Origin: Dendrolimus kikuchii | Lineage: Eukaryota > Arthropoda > Insecta > Lepidoptera > Lasiocampidae | Length of the DNA stretch: 64,000 bases | NCBI GenBank assembly: GCA_019925095.2 | Contig: CM034388.1 | Location: 31,750,934 to 31,814,933, forward strand | Direction: 5' to 3' | Part shown: positions 31,401-53,131 of the stretch, piece by piece | How positions within the stretch are numbered: position 1 is the first letter of the stretch | How the letters are laid out: each line of letters starts with the position of its first letter | Position numbers and translations under genes: made by a program | The notes under the pieces: generated by a model | Told to the model about the DNA's origin: nothing | The model's database searches: none | Seen by the model: only the letters and a program-made list of their open reading frames with translations

Positions 31401-34006
31401 TGGATGCAGAAGTCGTGGAAGGCCACTACACACCTTCCATGATCAAATTGATCGTGTACTAGCAGGAGGTGATGTCAGGAGCCTTAAGAACAGACGAGCT
31501 TGCATGACAAGAGTTATGAATGTCAAAGAGGCAAGTGAGGTGTGTAAGAATAAGCCTAAATGGCACTCTGTTGTTCGTGCCTACCCCGCAAGGGAACTGG
31601 CGTGAAGTTATGTATGTATGTATAATTTTGAGACCAGAAAGAAAAATCAATAAAAATTCTGATAGATAAGAAGAAGCATGTATATCAAAAAGTGTACAAG
31701 TTTTGGATGTCTAAAAATCTAGTTATATTAGGCAGGTGGAAGGGCATTTGCCCGACTTGATGGCTACCACCCCTGGTCTAAAGTATGTCGCCATAACAAC
31801 TTTGAGTTGTGTTCCGGCATTAGTGACCAGGTTCCAGTGTCCCTTAAGAGAGCAGCAGCGCATGTGTTGCAAATGTCCATAGGCGATGGTAACCCCTTTG
31901 CATCAAGTGGGCCGTCTACCTGTCTGCTGATCTCCTGTAATAAAAAAATAAAAAAAAGTAGTTCCAAAAACAAGTACATACCTATATTATACCTACTTAT
32001 AAGAGAGTTTACGGCAATAAGCACGTGCTTAGATTAAAGATTACTTATCATCTAGAATACAATAAATCCTAATCGATATCAATTTATTACTCAATGACGT
32101 TGTTTTAATATTCGTTTAATCTACCAATTAAATAGGCTTATGGAGCGGTGTTGAAATTATTTGCTAAGCATCCGTATTTCAAATGCGTTTTGAGATAACC
32201 CATGGAAGACGAGTAAAAAATTTAACTTCTAACACACTCTGCAATCACAAATGGCGCCATCTGTCCATTCTTAAATAAAATCTCAATTTCATGACATTTA
32301 CGCAATTGAAAAGAAGTTAATCGGGACTTTATTTTATTACTCATTTCAGTTTACACACATGTCTTTTATGTTTTAAATAATTAGACATTAATTGAAAGTT
32401 TTAATTAAGATTTTAAGATAACAGGAATGGACTGGTAGCGCCAACTGTGATTTACAAGTAAAGTTTTTGGCTGGATGATTCTCATTGGTTAGTATTTTTC
32501 TCCTTTGAGTTAATCCATGTTGTCTGTGTTTAGATTTAGAGAAACATACATACATACATACATAACTTCACTCCAGTTCCCTTGCGGGGTAGGCACGAAC
32601 AACAGAGCGCCATTTAGGCTTATTCTTACACACCTCACTTGCTTCTTATACATTCATAACTCTTGTCATGCACGCTCGTCTGTTCTTAAGGCTCCTGACA
32701 TCACCTTCTGCTAGTACACAATCAATTTGATCATGAAAGATGTGTCGTGGCCTTCCACGACTTCTGCATCCATCCACTTTTGCATTGTATATCTGTTTAG
32801 TCATTCTTTCATCATGCATTCCTTTCCTTACCTTCACCCCGACACTCTCTTTCAGACCAACTCTCTCTCTTAGTTCGGTATTACGAACGCGGTCCGCGAG
32901 CGTCACTCCGCAGATTTTGCGCAGTGCTCGCATCTCGACCGCGTTCACTCTACTTTCATGCTCTCTCTTCCATACGTGAGCGTAGGTACCAGCACCGCGT
33001 TCTGTATGACAAGCTGGGCCTTCTGGCTGAGTTTCTTAGCGCCTAGAAATTTACCTAACATATGCAACCCTACGTATTACCAATGTGCTGCAGTACTCGC
33101 AGGTGGGACTGGAACCTGGCTTCTAATGGCGGAACACAACTCAAGGTGGTTATGGCGGCATACTCTAGACCAGGAGTGGTAGCTATCCAGACGGGCAAAT
33201 GCCCTATCACCTGGCTGGGGGTTGTTTTGTTGCCTCTTACGACAGGCCGCCTGCTGTAGGAGTTAAAATTCTTTCTCGGATAGAGGATCACTGCACGAAT
33301 AAAGGACAAATAAGTAAAGATCATAACACTAAACATAATTACATTTATATACATTCCGAATACATTACATTGCGTTGTTGACTGTAAGAGTATGAATAGC
33401 AACTGCGTCTACTAATCATCATCATCATCATCCAAGCGTTAATTCCCGGTTGCGTTCGGAGCATTCACTCCGACGCCCAGGGTCCGCTTTCCTACTTTTT
33501 CTACTCCACTTCGCGCGGTCTTCAGCATCCCCCGTTTTGAGACCATTTCTTGGGCCTTCCCCTTCGACCGGGACCTGGCGGAGGGGGCATGGCTAGACAT
33601 TTGTTCCCCACATAATTAGCCGGTCTCCGTAAAACGTGACCGTACCAACGTAAGCGACACTCTTGCAATTTGTCTGCTATGTCACGGATATGAAGACTGC
33701 CGCGGATGCAGGAGTTCCTGACTCGGTCTTTCCGCGTCACTCCACACATCCATCGCAGCATATTCATCTCCGTGACACGCTAACTGCGTCTACTAATAAA
33801 ACTATCTAAGTTTTTCACCTGGTATTAATCCTAGCAGTTGTAAAGATATATTCTCCAGACGCGAACGCAGAAAACATGATAGGGAAAGCAGCCAATAACA
33901 GCGTTATAATCTGGTACTTGCCGAACTGGCCAACCTCTTCTACGAGGATCCGGTCCAGATCCACTCCATCCTTCAACCCCTGCTCGGTCTTCTCGAGGTT
34001 GGACAT
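22331..34006 (-). CDS. SLC22-type organic cation/anion transporter, gene B (6 coding exons, complete)
   Basis: Spliced CDS joins 33819-34006, 29684-29915, 28202-28457, 27489-28112, 23720-23901 and 22331-22489 (1641 nt, 546 aa plus stop), all GT-AG and in frame. It has the same layout as gene A: N-terminal EEVGQFGKYQ, cysteine-rich extracellular loop with an NST glycosylation site, GYISDRWGRR near residue 169, ESVRWLMSKGRYEESE, DRIGRKPVL, YTAELYPTKYRHN, and PETLGTKLPDT near the end. An in-frame TGA sits three codons before the chosen ATG. It probably arose by tandem duplication with gene A. Its equivalent of gene A exons 4 and 5 is a single 624 nt exon. Role as a plasma-membrane transporter is from the family; the substrate is unknown. 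Confidence 0.93.
22850..23110 (-). mobile_element. LINE-C fragment, eroded
   Basis: Plus-strand view CATACATGTAAGTTAAAATT, CTTCACAACGTGTTGAAGAA and ATACGTCTGGCTAAA. Lies in the last intron of gene B. Confidence 0.55.
23111..23719. other. Intron sequence, nothing recognised
   Basis: The 158-aa ORF overlapping here (22990-23466) runs through the LINE-C fragment and has no domain; I treat it as chance. Confidence 0.4.
23720..23901 (-). CDS. Gene B exon 5 (TM10-TM11)
   Basis: 182 nt, acceptor CTACAG, donor GTAAGT. Encodes NDALSLALFLLGKYCIAIV, YVYTAELYPTKYRHNLF and GRLGSITAPLTPAF; gapless match to gene A exon 6. Confidence 0.93.
24053..24809. mobile_element. hAT-type nonautonomous element, split by T12
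   Basis: Terminal inverted repeats CAGTGGCGTAGCTTGCC and (inverted) CAGGGGCGTAGCTGCC, with a perfect 8 bp target duplication ATAAGAAT at 24045-24052 and 24810-24817, the hAT hallmark. About 480 bp without the LINE-T insert. Lies in an intron of gene B. Confidence 0.88.
24178..24449 (+). mobile_element. LINE-T fragment T12
   Basis: Inserted in the hAT element. A short duplication around TATATATTG is seen on both sides. Has internal deletions relative to the long copies. Confidence 0.85.
24880..25342 (+). mobile_element. LINE-T fragment T13 (long, clean ORF)
   Basis: Open frame 24927-25322: MRALRKICGVTLADRVRNTE, GMLRWFGHVERMHDESMTKQ and GRPRHTFHERIDRALAEGD, stop, TATG tail. TATATTTTTAAT is duplicated at the flanks. 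Confidence 0.9.
25400..25705. repeat. RepE copy 3 (full)
   Basis: From CTAGCGTCCCCGGCAGACGT to AACTAACACGACTTTCTTTT, followed by (TA)n. Confidence 0.65.
25788..25950 (-). mobile_element. RepA copy A8
   Basis: Poly(A) end at 25788, truncated at GGTTGTTATGG and joined directly to A9 in opposite orientation. Confidence 0.8.
25951..26238 (+). mobile_element. RepA copy A9
   Basis: AACGGAAAAAGAATACCAAG to AGCAATAAAAAAAG, diverged. Head to head with A8. Confidence 0.8.
26299..26519 (-). mobile_element. RepA copy A10
   Basis: Poly(A) end at 26299, 5' truncated at CCCTACCACCTGG. Less diverged than A8 and A9. Confidence 0.82.
26840..27247 (-). mobile_element. tRNA-derived SINE, type 1, copy 3, split by T14
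   Basis: TAATAATCGGCAGACAAACA, then T14, then AGACAAACACACACATTGTA to the A-box end TTGAGCGGGATAAGCC (minus strand). Once T14 is removed it matches 19876-20095 closely. Confidence 0.85.
26863..27026 (-). mobile_element. LINE-T fragment T14
   Basis: Inserted in SINE copy 3 with an 11 bp duplication AGACAAACACA. Short form ending CTGCTAGTAC. Confidence 0.88.
27489..28112 (-). CDS. Gene B exon 4 (fused equivalent of gene A exons 4+5)
   Basis: 624 nt, acceptor TTTGCAG, donor GTAATT. Encodes TELVGPKYRVVAG through ESVRWLMSKGRYEESE, KEPWLPIQVLRSR, SPIWWITNTLVYYGMSIN and DRIGRKPVL, ending MPE in phase 1. The position of the gene A extra intron falls after LPIQ, where the reading frame here is uninterrupted. 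Confidence 0.93.
28202..28457 (-). CDS. Gene B exon 3 (TM2-TM3, MFS signature)
   Basis: 256 nt, acceptor ATTTAG, donor GTAAGT. Begins FDLACDEWRRSQIGS and carries GYISDRWGRR. Same length and phase as gene A exon 3. Confidence 0.93.
28529..28797 (+). mobile_element. LINE-T fragment T15
   Basis: Open frame from HDERMTKQIYNAKV to the stop. Duplication AAAGTGCAAGT on both sides (28522 and 28804 areas). Confidence 0.87.
28810..29470. other. Intron sequence, nothing recognised
   Basis: AT-rich part of intron 2 of gene B with no repeat I can name. It becomes GC-richer from about 29400. Confidence 0.4.
29480..29520 (+). promoter_or_regulatory. Candidate core promoter (TATA plus initiator-like), antisense to gene B
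   Basis: TATATAG at 29489-29495 and an arthropod initiator-like TCAGTC at 29510-29515 lie in a locally GC-rich, CpG-containing stretch. Spacing from TATA to the initiator A is about 23 bases, slightly short. An ATG follows at 29539. Confidence 0.3.
29539..29796 (+). CDS. Short uncharacterised ORF downstream of candidate promoter
   Basis: An 85-codon ORF begins MLSAPKEVFTSTDAKTTCKE and continues EVEVYLGVEITNETDIDCCN. From about 29684 it is antisense to gene B exon 2, so only the first ~43 codons are independent. A possible donor ACAA|GTGAAA lies at 29668. No family recognised. It may be a chance ORF, the first exon of an antisense transcript, or part of an old element. Confidence 0.22.
   Translation: MLSAPKEVFTSTDAKTTCKEVEVYLGVEITNETDIDCCNADEQVKENSHHRRRSVGSHKHKTGTPPSLKYRTELLGKCPPELALD
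29684..29915 (-). CDS. Gene B exon 2 (extracellular loop 1)
   Basis: 232 nt, acceptor TAACCAG, donor GTGAGT. Encodes CLIPQCDGENPEYAPSWVLN, the shared NAIPGTSETSF block, an NST glycosylation site and GTCPATLFD, ending VVYD in phase 0 as in gene A. Confidence 0.92.
30083..30457 (-). mobile_element. LINE-T fragment T16
   Basis: Duplication AAATTCAAATGTA at both ends (about 30070 and 30463). It is inserted exactly at the tail of a LINE-C copy. Confidence 0.88.
30462..30690 (-). mobile_element. LINE-C 3' end fragment
   Basis: Plus-strand view AAATTCAAATGTATTTATTC, AGTTCCACTGGAGAACAC, TTCCTATTCTATATATACCG and CGACAAGAAACTCCTCAGCA. Confidence 0.75.
30691..31127. other. Intron sequence, nothing recognised
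   Basis: AT-rich part of intron 1 of gene B without an identifiable feature. Confidence 0.4.
31128..31623 (+). mobile_element. LINE-T fragment T17 (longest open copy)
   Basis: Continuous frame 31129-31605 (158 codons): YGSESWVWKREHESRVNAVE, MRALRKICGVTLADRVRNTE, MLRWFGHVERMHDERMTKQ to the stop, then the TATG tail. The best copy for family identification. Confidence 0.9.
31733..31957 (+). mobile_element. RepA copy A11
   Basis: 5' truncated at GGCAGGTGGAAGGGCATTTG with a small internal deletion; ends CTCCTGTAATAAAAAAATAA. Confidence 0.82.
32040..32540. other. Intron sequence, nothing recognised
   Basis: AT-rich part of intron 1 of gene B with no repeat or ORF of note. Confidence 0.4.
32545..33000 (-). 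mobile_element. LINE-T fragment T18 (long)
   Basis: CATA tail at 32545; extends to ACGTGAGCGTAGGTACCAGC on the plus strand. The minus-strand frame is mostly open, with an internal 21-24 bp deletion. Confidence 0.88.
33078..33290 (-). mobile_element. RepA copy A12
   Basis: Poly(A) end missing; from GTGCTGCAGTACTCGCAGG to AAATTCTTTCTCGGATAG. Diverged. Confidence 0.75.
33420..33785 (-). pseudogene. LINE pol C-terminal remnant (third family)
   Basis: Minus-strand ORF NMLRWMCGVTRKDRVRNSCI, LRWYGHVLRRPANYV, GRRGRPKKW and a tail ending in a (GAT)n run (CATCATCATCATCATC at 33418). Related to but distinct from 7440-7795. Lies just inside intron 1 of gene B next to exon 1. Confidence 0.7.
33819..34006 (-). 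CDS. Gene B exon 1 (start codon, TM1)
   Basis: Encodes MSNLEKTEQGLKDGVDLD, then EEVGQFGKYQ and TM1, ending FTTARINT. Donor AG|GTGAAA. It is 21 bases shorter than gene A exon 1, the difference being in the polar N-terminus. Confidence 0.92.
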
Positions 34007-34128
34007 GACGACTCAAGTGGGCTGGCCTGCGGCCGCTCAAACAATGACAGGTGGGTTGGTCAATCATTATTTAGTTTCACATTCTAGTGTTGAGCACCGA
34101 GTGGTTGTTCGGATATTTTTCTTTGATT

Positions 34129-34362
34129 ATTTTTTATTGCAGGAGTTCAGCAGACAGGCAGACGGCCCACTTGATGGAAAGCGGTTACCATCGCCTATGG
34201 ACAATTGCAACACCAAAAGTGCTACAAATGCGCTGCTGCTCTCTTAAGTGAGTCTGGAACCTGGTCACTAATGCCGGAACAGAACTCAAGGTTGTTATGG
34301 CGACATGCTTTAGACCAGGGGTGGTAGCCATCTAGTCGGGCAAACGCCCTACCACCTGGCAA
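34129..34362 (-). mobile_element. RepA copy A13 upstream of gene B
   Basis: Poly(A) end at 34129, 5' truncated at GCCCTACCACCTGG. It starts about 120 bp upstream of the gene B start codon and so may overlap the promoter or 5' UTR. Confidence 0.85.
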
Positions 34363-34792
34363 AATTAATGAACTATTGCGGATGGCGAATTCTTACTTGT
34401 GTTCGGTAGTTTAAAAAAAGTATAATACGTCTGATTCACCTACATTAATGTTAGTGTTAATATATCTTATTTATAGCGTTAAGAAATTACTCGTGAACGA
34501 ATAACTACATTAATGTAGTTCAAAACCACCACCTAAGTTAGCGGTTAATGTTTAACGTCATAACGTATCTCATATAGTGCCTTAAAATTTTAACTACATA
34601 GGTGTTATGTCTATATTAATGAATTAGTTAAAGCATTAAGGCGCAGGTGTAATAAATACATTTCAAATAACAAGTTCGGTGTTTTGAAAAAATAAAATTC
34701 ATATACACTCAAAAATAATTATTATTATGAAAGTCTTTAATCTCATAATCATGTATGTATATATGCATAATCTGAAAAAAATCTTATACTAA

Positions 34793-35020
34793 TATATAAA
34801 GCTAAAGAGTTGGTTTGTTTGAACGCGCTAATCTCAGGAACTACTAGTCTGATTTGAAAAATTCTTATAGTGTTAGATAGCTCATTTATCAAGGAAGGCT
34901 ATAGGCTATATATCATCACGCTAAAACCAATAGGAGCGGAGCACCAGTGAAAAATGTTTCAAAATCGGGGAGTATTGAAAACAAATTCCACGTGGACGAC
35001 GTCGCGGGCACAGCTAGTTA
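34793..35020 (+). mobile_element. RepD short form
   Basis: Single unit: AAGCTAAAGAGTTGGTTTG, ACGCGCTAATCTCAGGAAC, AGGAGCGGAGCACCAGTGAA and GACGTCGCGGGCACAGCTAG. No ~400 bp middle. Confidence 0.75.
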
Positions 35021-35102
35021 TATATATTTTAAAAATCTATAAATATCTCAATTTGTGCAACACCTACATCGCCGCATTAATATAGAATATCCTAAAATTA
35101 AG

Positions 35103-35225
35103 TTGCTTGGAAGAGTTCGCTCTAAACGAATAAGGCCGCCTATTGTTTTGCCTAAAAATACTGTAATTAATGTAATGTGAGTTAGTTAGTGAAATAAAAA
35201 ACTTGACTCTCGATTCAGAAGTTAA
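35103..35225 (+). mobile_element. ATTC-family related 3' end
   Basis: GCTTGGAAGAGTTCGCTCTA AACGAATAAGGCCGCC then TGTAATGTGAGTTAG; diverged relative of 41955-42085. Confidence 0.45.
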
Positions 35226-35284
35226 CTTATTTAGTTAAAAGGGAGATTTTTATATATTACATATATTACATTAGTAAGAAAAAG

Positions 35285-35596
35285 AGTTGGTCTGAAAGAA
35301 AGTGTCGGGGTGAAGGTAAGGAAAGGAATGCTCCGGTGGTTCGGGCATGTGGAAAGAATACATGATGAAAGAATGACTAAACAGATATACAATGCAAAAG
35401 TGGATGGATGCAGAAGTCGTAAAAGGCCACAACACACCTTCCATGATCAAATTGATCGTGTACTAGCGGAGGGTGATGTCAGGAGCCTTAAGAACAGACG
35501 AGCGTGCATGACAAGAGCTATGAATCTCAAAGAAGCAAGTGTTGTTCGTGCCTACCCCGCAAGGGAACTGGCGTGAAGTTATGTATGTATGTATGT
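35285..35596 (+). mobile_element. LINE-T fragment T19
   Basis: Open frame GMLRWFGHVERIHDERMTKQ to the stop, with a ~30 bp deletion before VVRAYPARELA that is also present in T21, so T19 and T21 belong to one subfamily. Confidence 0.87.
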
Positions 35597-35609
35597 ACAT
35601 ATATTACAG

Positions 35610-36045
35610 GACGATAATCTGGACATGGATAGGGATTGTAGGGCGTTATCAGTCCGGGCAAACATGTTGGTCCGCAGATTTGCTTGGTGTACAAAGACGG
35701 TTAAAATAACATTGTTTAAGGCTTACTGTACCTCTTTGTACTCGGCAAGTCTGTGGTTCAAATATACCCAAAGAGCTTACAATGCCCTACGAGTCCAATA
35801 CAATAATTCGCTCAGGGTGTTGTAGAGGCGAGCGCGTTTCTGCAGTGCGTCGGCTATGTTCGCCGAAGCACACATAGATGGCTTTGATGCTTTGTGGCGT
35901 AAGAAGACAGCGTCGTTACTGGGCAGATTGCGTGGTAGCAGCAACAGCATCCTGAAGGGAATAGCTGAGAAGTTTGACTGCCCACTGATTTGGTCCTTCA
36001 TTAAAAGAACTAAATCAGTGCTAGTCATTAATTACTAACATAGAC
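35610..36045 (+). pseudogene. CR1/L2-like LINE pol C-terminal remnant
   Basis: Frame DDNLDMDRDCRALSVRANML, VRRFAWCTKTVKITLFKAYC, then one in-frame TAG at 35823-35825, then RARFCSASAMFAEAHIDGFD and ALWRKKTASLLGRLRGSSNS. A single stop separates two otherwise open halves. Confidence 0.8.
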
Positions 36046-36049
36046 ATAA

Positions 36050-37168
36050 GGGAAAAAAACTAATTACTAATAACATTATAGTATGTATATTTGTATTGGA
36101 CTGTGTTGTCTTTAAATAAATAAATTATTATTTCAACACACTTGCTCATAAAGTGGCTCTATGGTCACCGCAATTAGGCACAGAATGACACCCATTATCA
36201 AACTGTGAGTAAAAAACATTATAACTCATTAGTAAGTTATAGATATTTTTTTTAATTTTACCGATCTCATAGCGCAAGAAACACTGTTCACTAATAACAA
36301 CTGTCCCTATTAACAGAGTCAGATCTGCAAATCAGCAACTTTACAGGAGAGCTCTCTGAACTTTGAATTGCTTATATTTTTTTTACTACAAGAATTAAAT
36401 TTTCAAAAAAAATATTATTTATTAATATATGTCCGAGAGCTTATTTGCAATGCAATTAAATAACATTTTTACTTGTCTAAATGTTTGAAAAGCTAGTAAT
36501 GGCTTTGTTATCCGTACATGGGGCATCATGATTTGTCGGATCTGTCACATCCAACAAAGTTACATGGACAAACATATTTATTCTTTGTAAGAAGTGCCAC
36601 ATACAACATTGTCATTAGTAAATCCTGTTTAAGTTTATGTCGTATTTAAATTGATATTATAAATTAAATACAATTTTTAATAAATTTGTTTTACAAATAA
36701 CAAATAATCAAACATAATTGACAATTTAGGCACAAAATGAAAACAATATTTGCCATAAAATTTGTTAAAATCATTAATTATAAAGTCTACCTGTATGAAT
36801 GGCACTTAATAATCACATTTCAGGTTTCATTAGCCTAGATAATCAGTCTTAGTAATTTCTTTCTTACAAAAATATACCCCGCATACCCCCCTCGCGCCCC
36901 GCTAATAACGTCGGGAGTTAACATTCGTCATTGTTAATGGGAGATGGTGGCATATATGACATTGTTAATGTGGCTATTTTAAAAACTATGAGGAAAAATT
37001 ACCTTTTTGTTGCTGCTAGTGAAAAACAATGCTTTTTTATGGTCATTAGTGAAATAAAATCAAAATGTCGACAATTGCATATCCTAAATTGTTAATAGGG
37101 ACAGGCGAATTGATTAAAGCGTCGTGATGCGGCATTTTAATTCGCCAACAATCAATTCACGAATAAAT
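36050..37168. other. Intergenic between genes B and C, nothing recognised
   Basis: The longest stretch here with no repeat that I can name. Mostly AT-rich, with a short C-rich patch near 36885-36905. Confidence 0.4.
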
Positions 37169-37321
37169 GGACGTAGTTTAGCAGAAACGACCTAACACAC
37201 AAAAAGTCGTTTTTGAGTTATTGAGGTTTTAAGTTTAGACAAAAATTGCTGGTAAATTACCAATATACAACTCATTTTTGAGTATAATGTGGGTTGAGTC
37301 CTTTCTGCTAAACTACGTCCA
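37169..37321. mobile_element. Hairpin MITE
   Basis: Arms GGACGTAGTTTAGCAGAAA (37169) and TTTCTGCTAAACTACGTCC (ending 37321) are perfect for 19 bp and extend to about 32 bp with mismatches. AAAT occurs on both outer sides. Confidence 0.7.
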
Positions 37322-37611
37322 AATGACACAGTGTGCAAGAATGGAAATTGGATTGACTTATGCAAAATGGAACCAACCCACATACTGACAGTTTTGAGAA
37401 ACAGCCGTTTTTATTCAAATTTTGCGTACAAAAAAATGTGTCTATATTTTGGAAAAAACATTTAGAATATTGTATATTATATTTTCTCGTTATGATTTTT
37501 ATTGAGTCGATAGAAGGTGTATTTTGAAAGTCTTCTGCATCCTTAACTCAATTTTGGCATGTTTGTGGATTGGTTTTGTTTGGCATAAGTAGGTCCAATT
37601 AACAGTTTGCT

Positions 37612-37845
37612 GAACACCAGCATGTAACAGATACACTCTACATTAGTATAAGTTTAGTATTAAAAATAGAATAAATTAATATAATAAGTTATTCTTAAGG
37701 TACACTAAGACAGAAAAATTACTTCATATAATGTCACATACACTAACAAAAATAAACAACAAACGTGTACGGAGTCTCAAATTTTTCATAGAAATTAAGT
37801 AGTAAAAAAGGGTACGGAACTCGAGTCCGTAGAGATATATATAAT
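37612..37845 (+). repeat. Dispersed ~230 bp repeat, copy 1
   Basis: ACCAGCATGTAACAGATACA to ACTCGAGTCCGTAGAGATAT, then (ATA)n. Present inverted at 61775-62005. Confidence 0.75.
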
Positions 37846-37847
37846 AA

Positions 37848-38110
37848 TAATAATATTGGACTAATAGCGAAGAGCCTTGATCGCCACCTTGAAAGGCTCT
37901 CGCTTGGTATCTGGGTGAAGGGTCGGATGCAGAAGGCAGCTCTGTTGGACACGGCCCGTATTGTGAGGGGATTCCTGTGTCTGGAGCCTTAACCACCGGT
38001 AGCCTGGACTCTAGGCCCCACTGCCGGCGAAGATCAGTTTTTTATATTTTTTTTATAAATAAATTTGTATTTTTTATAAGAAAAATGTAAAAAATTTAGA
38101 AATAAAATAT
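37848..38110 (+). mobile_element. R4/Dong-like LINE, 5'-truncated copy 2
   Basis: Between TAA tracts (37846-37857 and about 38119-38136). Matches the last ~60 codons and 3' UTR of the copy at 59244: AGAGCCTTGATCGCCACCTT, GTGAAGGGTCGGATGCAGAA, GGAGCCTTAACCACCGGTAG. Confidence 0.82.
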
Positions 38111-38149
38111 ATATGTAAATAATAATAATAAAATAATATGGCAGACGCC

Positions 38150-38403
38150 ATAGTCCCCATATTCCCAGACCCCTAGTATCATTAGCAGTTCACCACAATA
38201 GCCCGGTACTTTTTGTCCTCATTTCCCACAATAGTCCTACACTGGCCGGAGCTTGTCCTTGGGTGCATTACTATATAGTGTAGACACGGATAATCGCCGG
38301 TCAGTGTCACGCCACATTTACATTAAATTTGTCAAGGGGCCTCCAAAAGTCCGGGCCATTTTTATGGCCTGTGGTCTTGAAAGACATACATAATAATAAT
38401 AAG
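38150..38403. mobile_element. TAA-tract element, second copy of the 19399 family
   Basis: TAGCCCGGTACTTTTTGTCC, GGATAATCGCCGGTCAGTGT and GGCCTGTGGTCTTGAAAGA followed by CATACATAATAATAATAA. Directly follows the previous element across a shared TAA tract. Confidence 0.65.
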
Positions 38404-38731
38404 CAAAAAAAAAAGGTTTGCTGAAAAGATCCGAAGGTCTAATAAAAATAATGCAATGCGTTAATTAGGCCAAAATTCGGATATTTCTCTAGCGGATATT
38501 TTTCACATCCCTAGTCATTATTAGATTAGCACATTTGACAAGTGCTGATAATTTTCCGTGAATATCTTTATTGTATTCACGGCACAATTTATTGTCTTTA
38601 TCTTAATTATAGGAGCTTACGAAATATCTATCATATTTAATTATTATTATTTATTCTATGCAAGGTTATATCAAAATATTTTCATGTAATTGTTCACCTA
38701 ACAGTATGGTGTGTGTTTTACACCATCTACG

Positions 38732-39146
38732 TGATACGGTTGAGATGCGAGCACTGCGCAAAATCTGCGGAGTGACGCTCGCGGACCGCGTTCGTAATAC
38801 CGAAGTAAGAAAGAGAGTTGGTCTCAAAGAGAGTGTCGGGGTGAAGGTAAGGAAAGGAATGCTCCGGTGGTTCGGGCATGTGGAAAGAATGACTAAACAG
38901 ATATACAATGCAAAAGTGGATGGATGCAGAAGTCTTGGAAGGCCACGACACACCTTCCATGATCAAATTGATCGTGTACTAGCGGAGGGTGATGTCAGGA
39001 GCCTTAAGAACAGACGAGCGTGCATGACAAGAGTTATGAATGTCAAAGAAGCAAGTGAGGTGTGTAAGAATGGACCTAAATGGCGCTCTGTTGTTCGTGC
39101 CTACCCCGCAAGGGAACTGGCGTGAAGTTATGTATGTATGTATGTA
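38732..39146 (+). mobile_element. LINE-T fragment T20
   Basis: Open frame VEMRALRKICGVTLADRVRN to the stop; TACGTGATACG duplicated at both ends (about 38728 and 39146). Confidence 0.9.
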
Positions 39147-39289
39147 CGTGATACGTGACGTTTATACGACCAATATTAGTTTAAGTTTAGATGGTAGCTA
39201 AACTATTCCGTAAATTTCGTGAATTTGTATACAGGTTCATTAGAACTTTAAATTTGTCTTTTTAATAAGTTTTTTTTATTAAAAGATTA

Positions 39290-39525
39290 TCTTCTGTCCG
39301 CGACCTCGTCCACGTGGAATAGTAAATAAATAAAAAAATAGTGGAACATCCTTCATTGGTGCTCCGCTTCTATTGGTCTTAGCGTGATGATATATAGCCT
39401 ATAGCCTTCCTAGATAAATGGGCTATCCAACACTGAAAGAATTTTTCAAATCGGACCAGCGTTTCCTGAGATTAGCGCGTTCAAACAAACAAACAAACTC
39501 TTCAGCTTTATAATATTAGTATAGA
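39290..39525 (-). mobile_element. RepD short form, inverted
   Basis: GTCCGCGACCTCGTCCACGT to GCTTTATAATATTAGTATAG on the plus strand. Confidence 0.72.
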
Positions 39526-39877
39526 TATGTATGTATGTTATATCTTTCCTGTTGGTATGTTACATATAGGTGAAGAGAAGGCTTAAAAATACCTAGAAAA
39601 TGAACAGATAATTATATAATTTAACAGACAAGTAGATAAATTAAAGAAAAATAACAGTTAACATTTATTAAACACAATTATAATTTTAAACAACATTAAT
39701 CATAAAGACTAGGAAGAAAATAAATAATAATGTACACAATTTACAAGGTCAGGAAAACCTACCACAACGAGCACACATTCAAATATCTTAACTCAAACAA
39801 AAGTGCAGTTAAAAATAAACCACGAAATGAAACAATTGTCTTTTTTATTTACAAGGATTAAGGTTCATAACTAATAA

Positions 39878-40348
39878 CAGTGTAAACTCCATGTAACGTC
39901 ACTCCATTTAACGACAAACTCCCTTTAGCGTCGAAATCACTTATCTTTGGTTCGTTTAGCTTGTCTTCCATATAGTGATACACTCTATATACCATTACAC
40001 CCACTCTCAATAACGACAACAATTAAGTAATAAAAAGTACTTTTAAGGCCAAAATTAGTAAAACCTGCGCAGCTGTGTGCGTTCTTTTATCGCTTTATTA
40101 TCCTAGCCCGTAATAAACTCGATTGTCAGCATCATGCATATCGATCTTTCTAATTAACTAACTTTCTAAGTGCTACCTTTATCAATATCGCAAGATATGA
40201 ATAAAATTAGTAAAAAAAATACAACAAAATTACTGGTGCAGCAAAAGACGTCAGACAAAAATAACAGACTTCACTCCATTTAATGACAACTCTCTATAAC
40301 GTCCTAAAAGGCACATTGCTTCAGTGTCGTTATATAGAGTTTATGCTG
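39878..40348. mobile_element. Tigger/pogo-like TIR element, copy 2, at the 3' end of gene C
   Basis: CAGTGTAAACTCCATGTAACG and CGTTATATAGAGTTTATGCTG ends; body matches 20412-20923. It ends 5 bp from the gene C stop codon, so the 3' UTR starts in it. Confidence 0.8.
40094..40099 (-). terminator. Candidate poly(A) signal for gene C, inside a MITE
   Basis: AATAAA on the minus strand about 255 bases beyond the gene C stop. It lies inside the Tigger-like element 39878-40348 and is also present in the second copy near 20607, so it would be transposon-supplied. Use by the gene is inferred from position only. Confidence 0.35.
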
Positions 40349-40353
40349 TATAA

Positions 40354-52942
<12,589 letters not shown>

Positions 52943-53131
52943 CTGTAACAAAATATGATTGGATTATAATACGATCCGTAGAACAGTGCCGTAAATAGCC
53001 TTCTATGCGCCCTATGCGAGCTTCTATAACTACGCCCTTGTATTTTTTTTTTTTAGATAAGTACCCTAGCCAGAGCAATGCTATGTATAGGGCTACTTTA
53101 TCATTCATTCAGGGTGTAAAAATATTTCTAT

